Of a stretch of 64,000 bases of DNA, positions 1 to 10,200 are shown one piece after another (within the stretch, counting starts at the first letter, position 1; every line of letters begins with the position of its first letter). The notes under the pieces are model-generated. The model was not told where the DNA came from. It did no database searches and was given only the letters and a program-made list of their open reading frames with translations. The translations under genes and the position numbers were made by a program. Location of the stretch: positions 1 to 64,000 of the forward strand of contig JBGVRH010000051.1 of the NCBI GenBank assembly GCA_045128275.1, written 5' to 3'. The stretch is from CAMEON01 sp045128275. GTDB taxonomy: Bacteria > Bacillota > Clostridia > Oscillospirales > CAG-272.

Positions 1-158
1 GGGGGTCTCCTCTATGCTACCCACTATCAAATCTCTTGGCATATCTACTCTTTTTGAAAGTTTTGGGGATTCATAAGGGACTTTTTCAAAAGTCCCTTAT
101 GCGGGGGACAGGGGCAGAGCCCCTCGTACTCCCCGTTCCCCTATAAACCGCAATTTAC
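1..158. repeat. Dispersed intergenic repeat, copy A (left end beyond window)
   Basis: Contains a perfect 14 bp stem (CATAAGGGACTTTT, 72-85, against 88-101) and a second small hairpin AGGGGC-aga-GCCCCT around 109-124. The left part (about 13-60) matches the reverse complement of 39960-40015, and the right end, AAACCGCAATTTA at about 145-157, recurs at 39878-39892 and 53850-53862. The last three bases supply the TAA stop of uvrC. No gene lies here. Confidence 0.8.
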
Positions 159-1996
159 TTTTTCGTATCGTAATAACTCCGAATATTCGCCGCGTCCGAC
201 TTGGAGATACCCTTGACGGCGGCGATCTCTTCCTCGGTGGCGTTCTTGACCCCCGTGATCCCTCCGAAGGCGGCCAGCAGAGCCTTGGCCTTGGCGTCTC
301 CGATGCCCTTGATCTTGGTGAGGCTGGAGTGGGTCAGGGTCTTGCGCTTGGCGGCGTCCATGCGGGAGACGGTGAAGCGGTGGACCTCCTCCTGGATGCG
401 GTAGACCAGCACGAAGACTCCGTTCTCGCGGGCGATGCTAATCTCTCCGTCCTCGGTGCAGAGGGCGCGGGTCTTGTGGAAATCGTCCTTGACCATGCCG
501 AAGACGGGGATATCCAGTCCCTTCTCGGCCATCAGCTCCCGCACCACCCCTACGTGGCCTCTGCCGCCGTCCAGCAGGATGAGGTCGGGGAGTCGGGCAA
601 ATGACCCCTCCCCGTCGGTCAAATGCTCCAGACGGCGCTCCAGAGCTTCCCGCATGGAGGCGTAGTCGTCGGTGGTTCCCTGTACCGACTTGATCTTGAA
701 GTAGCGGTAATCCGCCTTGTTGAACTTGCCGTCCTCGCAGACGATCATGCCCGCCGTGAGATGCTCGGTACCCAGGTTGGAGATATCGTAGGCCTCAATG
801 CGGGTGGGGTAGGTGGGCAGCTCCAATAGCTCGGCCAGCCGCGCCAGAGCCCCCTCGTCCTTTTCGGCATCCAGGCGGTGGCGGCGTACCTTCTCGGCGG
901 CGTTGGAGCGTACCAGCTCGCACAGGGTATGATTAGCTCCCCGCTCGGGGGTCCGGATGGTGACCTTATGACCCGCCAGCTCGGTGAGGTACTGGGAAAG
1001 TCCCTCCATCTCCTCATCCTCCAGGGGAAAGGACAAGAGGATCTGCTTGGGGATGAACTCGCGGACGCGGTAATGCTCGCAGATGAAGGCCCCCAGAGTC
1101 TCCTCATCCAGGATGCGCTCGCCTCCCGCCAGGAATTCTTCCTTGTCCACCACGGCGCCCCCGCGGATGTAGAACACCGACACGCAGGCGGCCACCTCGT
1201 CGGCAAAGAAGCCGATGACGTCCTGCTCGGTGTCGGGGGCGGCCACCACGGTCTGCTTCTGGCGCAACCGCTCCAGGGCGTTTATGGTGTCCCGACAGCG
1301 GGCGGCGGCCTCAAACCGCTCGGCCTCGGCGTGGGCGTACATCTCCTCGGTGAGGCGGCGCTTGACCTCCCCCGTGTTGCCCCGCAGAATGTCAGCGGCC
1401 AGGGAGACCGTAGCGGCGTACTCGGCCTCGGTGACCTTCCCCGTACAGGGGCCGCAGCAGCGACCCATCTGGTAGTAGAGGCAGGGGCGTTCCTTGCCGA
1501 TATCCCGAGGGAAACGGCGGTTACAGGTGGGAAGGGCCAGGACGGTACGCAGGGTATCCAGCACCGAAAAAACCGTGGAGACCCCCGAGTAGGGGCCGAA
1601 ATACTTCCCCCTGTCCTTCTCCCGCTTACGGGTCATGACAAGGCGGGGATAGGCCTCGTCGGTGATCTTGATGTAGGGGTAGGACTTGGCATCCTTGAGG
1701 CGGATGTTGTACTTGGGGGTGTGTTGCTTGATCAGGGTATTCTCCAGGGTCAGCGCTTCCATCTCGGTGTCGCAGAGGAAATACTCGAAATCCCGCACGG
1801 CGGCCACCATGCGGGCGGTCTTGATATTCTTCTCGCTATTCTGGAAATACTGGGACACGCGGTTCTTGAGCTTGCGGGACTTGCCCACGTAAATGACCCG
1901 CCCGTCCCTGTCCTTCATGATGTAGACGCCGGGGGTCAAGGGCAGGGAGTTGGCCTTGTCCAATAGGGCTCTGCGTTCTTCTTCTTTGGTGGGCAT
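155..1996 (-). CDS. uvrC: Excinuclease ABC subunit C (UvrC)
   Basis: UvrC is the dual-incision nuclease of nucleotide excision repair and works with UvrA and UvrB. At 613 aa it has normal length. The N-terminal GIY-YIG nuclease shows GVY around residue 25 and YVGKS at 36-40. Four cysteines between about 157 and 185 (CN..., RPC, RCCGPC) match the iron-sulphur cluster site known in the family. A UVR motif follows near 215-245, then an RNase H-like nuclease (YDISN, LLDGGRGH) and helix-hairpin-helix repeats at the C terminus (IKGIGDAKAKAL). The stop codon is the first three bases of a repeat element. The adjacent upstream gene is ptsH, separated by a hairpin, so it may be transcribed independently. 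Confidence 0.98.
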   Translation of the reverse strand: MPTKEEERRALLDKANSLPLTPGVYIMKDRDGRVIYVGKSRKLKNRVSQYFQNSEKNIKTARMVAAVRDFEYFLCDTEMEALTLENTLIKQHTPKYNIRLKDAKSYPYIKITDEAYPRLVMTRKREKDRGKYFGPYSGVSTVFSVLDTLRTVLALPTCNRRFPRDIGKERPCLYYQMGRCCGPCTGKVTEAEYAATVSLAADILRGNTGEVKRRLTEEMYAHAEAERFEAAARCRDTINALERLRQKQTVVAAPDTEQDVIGFFADEVAACVSVFYIRGGAVVDKEEFLAGGERILDEETLGAFICEHYRVREFIPKQILLSFPLEDEEMEGLSQYLTELAGHKVTIRTPERGANHTLCELVRSNAAEKVRRHRLDAEKDEGALARLAELLELPTYPTRIEAYDISNLGTEHLTAGMIVCEDGKFNKADYRYFKIKSVQGTTDDYASMREALERRLEHLTDGEGSFARLPDLILLDGGRGHVGVVRELMAEKGLDIPVFGMVKDDFHKTRALCTEDGEISIARENGVFVLVYRIQEEVHRFTVSRMDAAKRKTLTHSSLTKIKGIGDAKAKALLAAFGGITGVKNATEEEIAAVKGISKSDAANIRSYYDTKK

Positions 1997-2032
1997 GGCG
2001 TAGACTCCTTTCCCTGAAATCTGTCAGAACAG

Positions 2033-2086
2033 ACAAACGGCGCGGGCCTCTGTACCCGCGTGGGTAGTCGCTCGCGCCGTTATATC
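2033..2086 (-). terminator. Hairpin between ptsH and uvrC
   Basis: AACGGCGCG pairs with CGCGCCGTT across a loop that contains further GC-rich pairing. On the minus strand the stem is followed by TTTGTCTGTTCT, a weak U-rich tract, consistent with a terminator after ptsH. Confidence 0.4.
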
Positions 2087-2124
2087 TCTGCTTTGCTATG
2101 TACGATAGCGGAATGGGGACGTGC

Positions 2125-2388
2125 TTACTCGGCGAAGCCGGAGTTGATGAGGGCGGTCAGACCGTCCAGAGCGGCGTCCTCGTCCTGGCCGTCAGCGATG
2201 AGGGTGACGGTCATGCCCTTAGCGATGCCCAGAGAGAGCACGCCCAGAAGGCTCTTGGCGTTAACCTTGCGGTCGTCCTTCTCCACCCACAGGGTGCACT
2301 TGTAGCAGTTGGCTTTCTGAATAAAGAAGGTGGCGGGTCTCGCGTGCAGACCGCTGGCATTCGTGATGACTACTTCGCGACTTTTCAT
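2125..2388 (-). CDS. ptsH: HPr phosphocarrier protein
   Basis: HPr carries phosphate from enzyme I to the sugar-specific EII proteins of the phosphotransferase system. The 87-residue protein has the active-site His15 in GLHARPA and the regulatory Ser46 in AKSLLGVLSLG, the target of HPr kinase in Bacillota. His15 distinguishes it from the Crh paralogue, which has Gln there. No ptsI or hprK is present in this window, so the gene stands alone; this single-gene layout is common in Clostridia, where HPr may serve mainly in catabolite control. A promoter lies about 120 bp upstream. Confidence 0.96.
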   Translation of the reverse strand: MKSREVVITNASGLHARPATFFIQKANCYKCTLWVEKDDRKVNAKSLLGVLSLGIAKGMTVTLIADGQDEDAALDGLTALINSGFAE

Positions 2389-2507
2389 GACTCATTCTCC
2401 TGTTCTGAATATAGACTCGGCCCTGAAGCCGACAAGTATACGGACGGTATTGGGGCCCGACGAAAGCCGTCGGAGACCGTCGCGCAGTATGACGATTCTA
2501 CACCTGT

Positions 2508-2536
2508 AGTATACCAAAAATCGCAGAAGAAATCAA
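2508..2536 (-). promoter_or_regulatory. Promoter of ptsH
   Basis: Read on the minus strand: -35 TTGATT, 17 bp, -10 TATACT. The leader of about 110 nt contains GC-rich inverted repeats (CCGACGGC ... GTCGG). Confidence 0.6.
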
Positions 2537-2608
2537 GTGTCAATATTTAGGATTTTTCATAATACCAAAGGCTCTTTTTCTATCATTTTACACAATCGGG
2601 CCGCAATT

Positions 2609-3115
2609 TCAGTCATGCTCGGTTATGGAGGTGATGCGGATGGTCAGCAGGGCGCGGTCGGTGCGCACCTCCAGCACGCTGCCGGGGGTCAGATAGCGGC
2701 CGCTGTCCCCGATGAGGAGACTGCCTCCCGAGGCCCAGGTACCCCCCGTACAGACCATACAGCCCGTAGCGGTGACGCGGTTATCCCCCGTGGCACCCGC
2801 GGCGGGGGTCACTTGCAGAGCGACGGTCTGCTCCCCCGTGGCGGTGTCCCGATAGACCCCGATATAGCCCAGACGGGCGTCGTTCTCATAGAGGTAGACG
2901 GCATCAAAGCCCTTCACCTCGGCCAGCACGTTCTCGTGGGTCTCCAGCACCTCGAAGTAGACGCGGTGCATGGCGGGATCCGCCTCAGCATCCCGACGGG
3001 CGGCGTAGATCACGCGGTACACAAGCCCTGCCACCGCCACCACAATGAGCAGCAGAATGACGGTGTCCACCGCAGACCAGCGTCTTTGATTCCTTTGATT
3101 CCAAGTTTTTTCCAT
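2609..3115 (-). CDS. DUF4330-like membrane-anchored protein
   Basis: A 168-residue protein with one N-terminal transmembrane helix (about 17-37, VILLLIVVAVAGLVYRVIYA) and an extracytoplasmic beta-rich domain. Length and layout (short basic N terminus, one helix, then a domain with GDSGRYLTPGSVLEVRTDRALLTI) resemble DUF4330 proteins, whose function is unknown. It follows another single-pass protein of similar design by 12 bp, and both are downstream of an O-antigen ligase-like gene, so a cell-surface polysaccharide role is possible. That role is inferred from context only. Confidence 0.6.
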   Translation of the reverse strand: MEKTWNQRNQRRWSAVDTVILLLIVVAVAGLVYRVIYAARRDAEADPAMHRVYFEVLETHENVLAEVKGFDAVYLYENDARLGYIGVYRDTATGEQTVALQVTPAAGATGDNRVTATGCMVCTGGTWASGGSLLIGDSGRYLTPGSVLEVRTDRALLTIRITSITEHD

Positions 3116-3127
3116 ATCGGTCTCCTC

Positions 3128-3799
3128 TCAACCCTGGGCGTCGGGGTCGACCTCGTCGGGCTCTGCCATGACGGTGCCCTCTTCGGTGACGGTCTCGTCG
3201 CTCTTTTCATGCATGGAGATCACGGTACCCTCGGCCACCATGCCCTCGGCGCGGAAGCTGCCCTCCATGCCCGCCAGCAGAGTGGTCACGCCCATGCGGT
3301 AGCCCTTGCCCTCGCGGTAATGGGCAGAGGCCTCCACCGTCAGGTAGAGGGTCAGGGTATTGGCCCCGTCCTCCCCCGATACCAGCACGGTACGGACGTC
3401 GGTAACGGTGCCGAGGCAGTCGGCATCGGTGCGGTCGGAGCTCCACAGGGGGTGTCCCGTCATGGTGGGACGGCCGTCCTGGCCGTACTTGACCATAGCG
3501 GGGTCGATGCCCGTGATCTCCACACAGAAGACCACCTCGCGGGTCTCCCAGGTAGGCGCGTACATTTCACGGATGGCGCGGTAAGCGAAAATACCGCCGA
3601 TCACAAGGCCGATCACCACCGCCAGCAGAATGAGATCCACCACCAGGGTGACCCATCCGCGGTTGCCGGGACGCTTGAGCCCCACCTTACCGATCCCCTT
3701 GCTTTCCTTCCCCTCGGGGGAGGCGGGGCGATGAACCGTGGCACTGTCCGCCAGGCTGGAGGCCTTGGGGTCGCTGCTATGACGTTTGAAAGAAGCCAT
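3128..3799 (-). CDS. Single-pass membrane protein, possibly a DUF4330 relative
   Basis: This start is chosen because AAAGGAG stands 7 nt before the ATG at 3799; an in-frame ATG 24 nt upstream lacks a binding site. The protein has a cytoplasmic basic stretch of about 45 residues, one hydrophobic helix (about 50-72, WVTLVVDLILLAVVIGLVIGG) and an outer domain ending in an acidic tail rich in Glu, Thr and Asp. Its outer domain begins with REVVFCVEITGIDPAMV, which resembles the corresponding part of the following 168-residue protein, so the two may be paralogues. It is probably translated together with the O-antigen ligase gene (36 bp upstream). Confidence 0.6.
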   Translation of the reverse strand: MASFKRHSSDPKASSLADSATVHRPASPEGKESKGIGKVGLKRPGNRGWVTLVVDLILLAVVIGLVIGGIFAYRAIREMYAPTWETREVVFCVEITGIDPAMVKYGQDGRPTMTGHPLWSSDRTDADCLGTVTDVRTVLVSGEDGANTLTLYLTVEASAHYREGKGYRMGVTTLLAGMEGSFRAEGMVAEGTVISMHEKSDETVTEEGTVMAEPDEVDPDAQG

Positions 3800-3835
3800 A
3801 TGCTTACTCCTTTGCTGTAGCAATAGATCCGAATC

Positions 3836-5773
3836 TCACCCTCGGAAAAGCACCCGATCCTCCTCGGTGGGAGTACCCGCCCGACGGGCGGTGAGGACGT
3901 CGCTTTCGTCAAAGATCAGATTCTCGTAGGCACTGCACAGGGCAATGACCAGGATGAGGGTAAAGAACACGCGGGGAGAGGTGATGAAGCTCCGTACCGA
4001 GCCGAAGATCAAAGCACCTACCATGCTGGTAATGCCGCCCAGGATCATGGCGCGATCCCTGCGGTCGGCGGTGTAGCCCAGGCAGGTCAGTCCCTTCTGG
4101 AAGAAGAGGAACAGGAGGGCAGCGAAGATCAGAAGTCCCGCCCAGCCGTAGCCCAGGAGAAGCTCGAAGTAGAGGCTTCCGCTCTCGGTCACGGCTCCCA
4201 GATCGGGAGCGGCGTAGGAGGGATAGATCTCCCGGAAGGCGGCATCCCCGATACCGATGCCCGCGGGATGATCCAGAACCATTTTCCACAGGCTTTCGGA
4301 AAGCAGCGCCTTGAAGTGGCGGCTTCGGGACAGGATCACCCGCACCGACTCCGAGATGGGGAACAGGTAGGACACCCACAGACCGCCGCAGACCACGGCA
4401 GGCAGGGCAATGAGTCCCGCCGAAAGCCCCTTATACCCCGAGAGCAGGATGAACAGCACCGTCACCGCAATGATGCAGAAGAGGGCGCTGACCGAATCGG
4501 TCATGAAGATGAGGGCCATATCCAGGGCGATGAAAACCAGGGCCGACACGCGGCGCAGAAGCCGCTTGGTATGGCCGAGGTAGGCGTAGAGCCAGGGGAA
4601 GACCAGGACGAGGTATAGCTCGGAATGCTCCAGCCACAGCCCCGACAGCTTTTCGATGAGATCCTCCATCCCCGTGATGATGGCGTTGCCGCCGCGAGAG
4701 CCCTCCAGCCAGCTGAGATCGTCCACAGGGACGATCCGCAGGTAAGCCAGAAGGGTCACCACCACCACCGAGATCCCCACGCCCAGAAGGCAACGGCGGA
4801 TGTATTCACGGGTAGTCATGAGGTTGACGATGAGGAAGTAGTCGGAAAGACAGATGAACAGCAGAACCCCGGTTAGTGCCGACTCACGGGATGTCGCTAT
4901 CCCCGTAAAGCCCGAGAGCAGAATGAGGCACCCGAAGATCAGCACCACGGTATCCAGAAGGCCAAAGCGGATGGTGCGGTGGAGGAACAGGAGCTTGACG
5001 CCGTAGCTCAGCCAGGTCAAGAGGATCACGGCGCAGAGAGGGATCAGAAGATTCCGATCCAGCCAGATGGCGGGGAGCAGAACGGTGGACAGCACCACCC
5101 CCGCCTCGGGGTAGGTGAACACCAATCCCAAAGCCCCCGCCCCCAACAGAATGGCGGGGATCAGCAGAGGATGGGTCAGCAGGGCCCCCACCGCCGAGAG
5201 TAAGGACAGGAAGACGGTCAGATAGGGCAGGACGGCGGGAATTCTTTGCCGAGGCTGCTCCAGGCGGTCTCGCGGAATGCCCAGAAAACGGACGAAAATG
5301 AGGTAGGGAAGCCGCCCCGTTCCCATGGTCTCGGCCAGGGTCTTTTTGGTCAGCATCAAGGGGATAGCCAGCAAAGCCAGCACCGCCGACAGCACCAGAT
5401 GCTCCAGGTCGGGGGCTATGGCCTTGTAGATCAAGGGCAGGGTAAAGTAGCCGGCTACGCCCAAAAGCCCGTAGACCAGCAGAAACAGGCCATAGAGCCA
5501 CAGAGGCAGGCAGAACAGAGCATGGGACAAAGCACCGATGCCCTTGAACAGGTAGCCCGATTCCACCGCCGTCAACAGCCTCAGTCGGGCGGGGGACATG
5601 GGGGTACAGCGGTGGCGGCCGGGATAGCGGCGGCCCTTGGCGAAGGCATCATCCAGCTTGCGGTAGCCCGTACAGATCCGTCCGAGCCAGGAGCCCGCGA
5701 TGAGCCCGTAGAGGCGGGCGGTGCCGCGGTTCAGCGTGTGCCAAAGAATTCCCTTGCGGGTGGTTTTGGCCAT
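3836..5773 (-). CDS. O-antigen ligase/polymerase family membrane protein
   Basis: A 645-residue protein with about a dozen hydrophobic helices between residues 70 and 610, preceded by a basic cytoplasmic N terminus. The loop around residues 505-550 (HPAGIGIGDAAFREIYPSY followed by SLYFELLLGYGWAGL) matches the Wzy/WaaL signature in which a periplasmic loop with G-G-x-x-F is followed by H/E-S-L-Y-x-E-L-L-xx-x-G. Such proteins polymerise or transfer polysaccharide repeat units at the outer face of the membrane. No glycosyltransferase cluster adjoins it; the two downstream single-pass proteins are its only likely partners. Confidence 0.8.
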   Translation of the reverse strand: MAKTTRKGILWHTLNRGTARLYGLIAGSWLGRICTGYRKLDDAFAKGRRYPGRHRCTPMSPARLRLLTAVESGYLFKGIGALSHALFCLPLWLYGLFLLVYGLLGVAGYFTLPLIYKAIAPDLEHLVLSAVLALLAIPLMLTKKTLAETMGTGRLPYLIFVRFLGIPRDRLEQPRQRIPAVLPYLTVFLSLLSAVGALLTHPLLIPAILLGAGALGLVFTYPEAGVVLSTVLLPAIWLDRNLLIPLCAVILLTWLSYGVKLLFLHRTIRFGLLDTVVLIFGCLILLSGFTGIATSRESALTGVLLFICLSDYFLIVNLMTTREYIRRCLLGVGISVVVVTLLAYLRIVPVDDLSWLEGSRGGNAIITGMEDLIEKLSGLWLEHSELYLVLVFPWLYAYLGHTKRLLRRVSALVFIALDMALIFMTDSVSALFCIIAVTVLFILLSGYKGLSAGLIALPAVVCGGLWVSYLFPISESVRVILSRSRHFKALLSESLWKMVLDHPAGIGIGDAAFREIYPSYAAPDLGAVTESGSLYFELLLGYGWAGLLIFAALLFLFFQKGLTCLGYTADRRDRAMILGGITSMVGALIFGSVRSFITSPRVFFTLILVIALCSAYENLIFDESDVLTARRAGTPTEEDRVLFRG

Positions 5774-5839
5774 GTTCTCCCCTCCTTTCTGTGGGTTTGG
5801 GGTGGTTATGGGGATAGGACCCCTATGGTATCGCTGCGG

Positions 5840-6562
5840 TTACTTGTTTCCGTCGGAGGTCTCCTCCTCGGGCAGGAGGTCGGGGCGCTGACGGCGGGTC
5901 AGCTCCAGAGCCGCCTCATGCCGCCAGGCATCGATCTTCTTGTGGTCTCCCGACAGAAGCACGGGAGGCACCTTCATGCCGTGGTAATCCACGGGTCTTG
6001 TATACTGGGGGTATTCCAAAAGCCCCGAGGAAATGCTCTCGTTCTCATAGCACTCGGGGGCGGCCAGCACGCCCTCGGTGAGGCGGGCCACGCAATCCAC
6101 CAGGATGCAGGCGGGGATCTCACCGCCCGTCAGCACGTAGTCTCCGATGGAGATCTCCTCGTCCACGATCTCCTCCACGATGCGGCGATCCACGCCCTCG
6201 TAGTGGCCGCAAAGGAGGATGAGGTTATCGTAATTGGCGGCCAGCTCCTCGGCGATGGACTGGGTCAGCACCCGCCCGCCGGGGGAGAGGTAGATGACTC
6301 TGCGGCGGCCGTCGTAGCCGTCCTTCAGCTGGTCGGCCAGCACACCGCGGTAGCAGTTGTAGATGGGGGGCGCGGCCATGAGCATACCCTTGCCGCCGCC
6401 GTAGGGGGTATCGTCCACCCGACGGTGCTTATCCTCGGAGTAGTCCCGGATGTTGTGAGCCTTGATCACGGTGTAGCCCGCCTCCTGGGCGCGGCCGATG
6501 ATGCTCTCCCCCAGCACCCGCTCCACCAGCTCGGGGAACAGGGTCATGATATCGAAGCGCAT
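5840..6562 (-). CDS. trmD: tRNA (guanine-37-N1)-methyltransferase
   Basis: TrmD methylates G37 next to the anticodon of several tRNAs, which prevents +1 frameshifting. The 240-residue sequence begins with MRFDIMTLFPE, carries the deep trefoil-knot SAM site (CGHYEGVDRR around 115-125, followed by SIGDYVLTGGE) and a C-terminal region with LLSGDHKKI. Its ATG overlaps the TGA of rimM by one base (TGATG), indicating translational coupling. In many bacteria rpsP, rimM, trmD and rplS form one operon; here only rimM and trmD are together. Confidence 0.98.
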   Translation of the reverse strand: MRFDIMTLFPELVERVLGESIIGRAQEAGYTVIKAHNIRDYSEDKHRRVDDTPYGGGKGMLMAAPPIYNCYRGVLADQLKDGYDGRRRVIYLSPGGRVLTQSIAEELAANYDNLILLCGHYEGVDRRIVEEIVDEEISIGDYVLTGGEIPACILVDCVARLTEGVLAAPECYENESISSGLLEYPQYTRPVDYHGMKVPPVLLSGDHKKIDAWRHEAALELTRRQRPDLLPEEETSDGNK

Positions 6563-7122
6563 CAGTCGTTCTCCTTGTCGGGGTCGGAATTCTCAAACAT
6601 CCCGTCGATGGGCATCATGCGGACGTACTCACCGGGCACCACCTCGGTGACGAACACGGGAATGGCGGGAACCAGCACCTCGCGGCCGTCGGGGGTCTTG
6701 ACGGTGTAGATATCCGAGGCGGCATTGGGGGAGATGTCGGTGACGGTGCCCAACACGTTCCCTTCTCTGCCCTCACGGCCATCCAGCACGGGAAGGCCAA
6801 TGGCATCCGAGAGGAAATACTGCCCCTCCTCCAGGCCGAAGTCCTCACGGTCGGCGTAAAGCACCGTGTTGCGGAGAGAATCGGCGGCGTTCATGTCGGT
6901 AACGCCCTCCAGGGAGAGCATGAGGAAGCGGCCCTGCATGACGGAGCCCCGCAGGATCTTCATTTCCTTCTTGTTCTCGCCCTCGCCGATAAAGACGCGG
7001 CCCAGATCAATGAGGTCGTGGGGAGTGTCGGTCCAGGGCTCGGCCTTCACGTCACCGTGGCAGCCGTGGGTATTGATGATCTTCCCGCACTCGATGAAGC
7101 GGGAGACGTTGCTGTTTTTCAT
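6562..7122 (-). CDS. rimM: 16S rRNA processing protein RimM
   Basis: RimM binds ribosomal protein S19 and helps mature the 30S head. The sequence shows the N-terminal beta-barrel (FIECGKIINTHGCHGDVKAEPWTD) and the C-terminal PRC-barrel (LPVLDGREGREGNVLGTVTDI and VLVPAIPVFVTEV). The start at 7122 is preferred because AAGGATGG lies upstream and family homology begins just after it; an upstream in-frame ATG would add an unusual 25 residues. It is coupled to trmD. RimM is normally near 170 residues, and this version is 186. Confidence 0.95.
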   Translation of the reverse strand: MKNSNVSRFIECGKIINTHGCHGDVKAEPWTDTPHDLIDLGRVFIGEGENKKEMKILRGSVMQGRFLMLSLEGVTDMNAADSLRNTVLYADREDFGLEEGQYFLSDAIGLPVLDGREGREGNVLGTVTDISPNAASDIYTVKTPDGREVLVPAIPVFVTEVVPGEYVRMMPIDGMFENSDPDKEND

Positions 7123-7244
7123 ATCTATGTTCCATCCTTGGTTATCTTTAATCAGAAATAGTATATCACAAAATCCGTGAAATTGCAACCGTTTCAAAAA
7201 AATAAATGGCAGGATCGGCGGTTTTGCGGCCTTTTTTCACCAAA

Positions 7245-7277
7245 GAAGCTCCCGAAAACTCGGGAGCTTCCTTTTTT
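7245..7277. terminator. Rho-independent terminator, possibly bidirectional
   Basis: An 11 bp stem (GAAGCTCCCGA against TCGGGAGCTTC) is followed by CTTTTTT on the plus strand and preceded by AAAAAAGG. It sits between the convergent ends of nothing on the plus strand and the GH3 gene on the minus strand, so it most likely ends GH3 transcription despite a weaker U tract on that strand. Confidence 0.7.
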
Positions 7278-7282
7278 ATCCA

Positions 7283-10200
7283 TCATTCACCGTACACGGC
7301 AAGCTCATAGATGCTGAACCAATCCTCGCCGTCGCGGATCAAGCGGATGTAGCGAGCCTCCACATTCAGGTTATCCAGCGCCACGGTCAGCTCGTCCTTT
7401 CGACATTCGCGGAGAGTCTCGTAATGCTCTCCGTCGGTGGAATACTCAATGCGGTAGGGCACCCACGCCGCCTCCAGGAAGGCCTCCAGGCTCTTGACCT
7501 TGCAGACCTTGCCGAGATCCACCTGCAGCCAGGCCTCCCCCGTAGGCAGAGAGCCCCAGCGGGTGGTCATATCCCCGTCCACGGCGTTTTCCTTTACGTA
7601 AGACCCCTCCTGGGTGGTGGCGGTGACGGGCTTATCCTTGGCAATGTTGACCCGCTCGACCTCCTCCTTGCCCGAGGCGATATCCTCGTCGGTGGCCTCA
7701 TAGGCGCGGAACTCAAAGATGGAGACGTAGTTGCCCCGCGGGATCTCCAGGCGGATGAATCGGGTCTTGGCACCGTGGAGGTTGATATCCGTCATCATAG
7801 AGCCGTCATCGGTGTAGACCTTATAGGCGGTGAAGGTCTTGCCGTCCTCCGAGAGGGACAGGGTGAAGGGGGCGTGGATGGACTCCCACAGGATATCCAC
7901 CTCGCCGATGGCGTAGACCTGACCCAGATCCACCTGCCAGGAGTGCTTACCCGTAGACAGACCCATGCCGCTCCAGCGGGTGATGGCCGAACCGTCCACA
8001 GCGCGATCGGGAGAAAGTGTACCGTTCTCACTGTAGTTGGAGGAGGCGGGCTTGTTCAGCGCCAGATTCTCCCGCTTCTGGGAGGGATCGGGCACCTTGT
8101 AGGTGGCCTTTTGGATGTAGTTGAACTTGGTATCGGGGACACACCGATTCTCCACGTCCTGTACCACGGCGATCTCACCCACAGATACGGTGGCCTTGGC
8201 CTTGAGATCCGCGGAGGAGGCACCCACCGAGACAGTGTAGTCACCCTTGTCTAAAATCCAGCGGCTCTCGGCGGTGTCGTAGGTCATGAGGGACTCCACC
8301 GAGGCGCGGATGTACACCCGTTGGGACTCCCCGGGGGCAAGCATGTCGGTCTTGGCGAATCCGCACAGCTCCAGCGCCGCCTGCTCCTGAAGGGTCTCGG
8401 GCTTGGTGACGTAGAGCTGGATGATCTCCCGTCCCGCCACCGAGCCGGTGTTGGTCACGGTGACCCAAGCGGAGACAGTCCCGTCGGGGTTCTGCTTGAC
8501 CGCGAGATCGCTGTATTCATAGCTCGTATAGGACAGACCGAAGCCGAAGGGGTAGGCCACGCCCACGCCGAAGGTGGTGAAGTAGCGGTAGCCCACGTAG
8601 ATGTCCTCGTAGTAGGTCACGTCGATGGCACTGCCGGGGAAGTAGTCGGCGGCGGGGGTGGAATCGTAGCTCACAGGCCAGGTCATGGCGGTCTTGGCGG
8701 AGGGATTGACCGCCCCCGTCAGCACGGAGGCCAGGGCGGTACCGCTTCCCTGCCCCGCGTAGCCCAGGTACAGAATGGCATCCACCTTGTCCCGCCAGGA
8801 GACCACCTCCATGGGAGAGCCCATGTTGAGAACCACGATGACCTTCTTGCCCTTGGCATGGAAGGCCGCCGAGACGCGGTTGATCATGTCGGCCTCGGTG
8901 TCGTTGAGCAGGAAGTCGCCCTTGAGGTTGGAGCGATCCTGTCCCTCGGTGGAGCCGCGGGAGATGACGATGACCGCCGCGTCGGCGCCGTCGGCCATTT
9001 CCTTGGCGTAGGCATCGGTCACCACGATGTCCTTGGAGGGATCCATGGCATCGTGGGCCGCACAGTTCTCAAAGGGATTGTTCTTGGCGTTGACAACCGT
9101 CAGACCGTCGGCCCTGCGAAGGCCGTCCATGATATTCACGGTGGTGTTGGGACTCACACCGCCCGAACCAGCACCGCCGAACACCGTCTGATACGCGCCG
9201 TTGCCGAAGACGGCCACCGAGGCATCCTTGGCCAGGGGCAGGGCGGCATCGGTGTTCTGCAGAAGGATGATGGTATCCGCGGCGGCCTCGGTCGCCACCT
9301 TGTTATGCTCCTTGGTGTTGACACGGGTGTTCATCTTCAGCCCCTTATGGGTGGGAGACTCGGCCACCACGGTGAGGATATGGTAGCAGCAGGCATCCAG
9401 GGCGGCATCGGTGATCTTGCCCGCCTTGTAGGCCGCCAGCACGTCGGCGGGGTCGGTCTCATTACCGGGCATATTCACGTCGTTGCCCGCATTGACCTTA
9501 TCGGTCATAGAGCCCGCCGCGCCCCAGTCGGACATGACGAAGCCCTCAAAGCCGAACTCGCCCCGCAGAATATCGGTGAGAAGCTCCCTCTTGACCGAGG
9601 TATGCTCCCCGTTGAGGCAGTTGTAGGAGGACATGACGGTGAGGGGGTCGGCATCGGCCACCACCATACCGAAGGCCTTGAGGTAGATCTCCCGCAGGGC
9701 GCGCTCGGTGACGTTGGCGGAGGTAGAGCCGCGGGCGGTCTCCTGGTTGTTGGCGGCGTAGTGCTTGAGGCAAGCCCCCGCGCCCGTGGATTGCATACCC
9801 CGGACGTAGGCGGTGGACATGATCCCCGTGAGGATGGGATCCTCGGAGCAGTATTCAAAGTTACGCCCGCACAGAACGTTCTTCTGGATGTTCATACCCG
9901 GGCCCAGGACGATGTCGATGCCCAGAGCCAGGGAGTCCTCACCGATGGCCTGTCCCACCTTGGAGATGAGGGCAGGATCCCAGGAGGCGGTGAGATTATG
10001 CACCGAGGGATACCACACCGAGGTGCTGTAGCGCACCCCCGCAGGGCCGTCGTTGACGGTGATGGAGGGGACACCCAGGCGGTCGATGGGGTAGGTACCG
10101 CCCGAAGCCCCCGCCTTCACGGGATTCTTCACGCCCGTGACCATGTGGGCCTTCTCCTCGGCGGTCATGGCGGCCACCACACAGCGGACACCGTCCGGGG

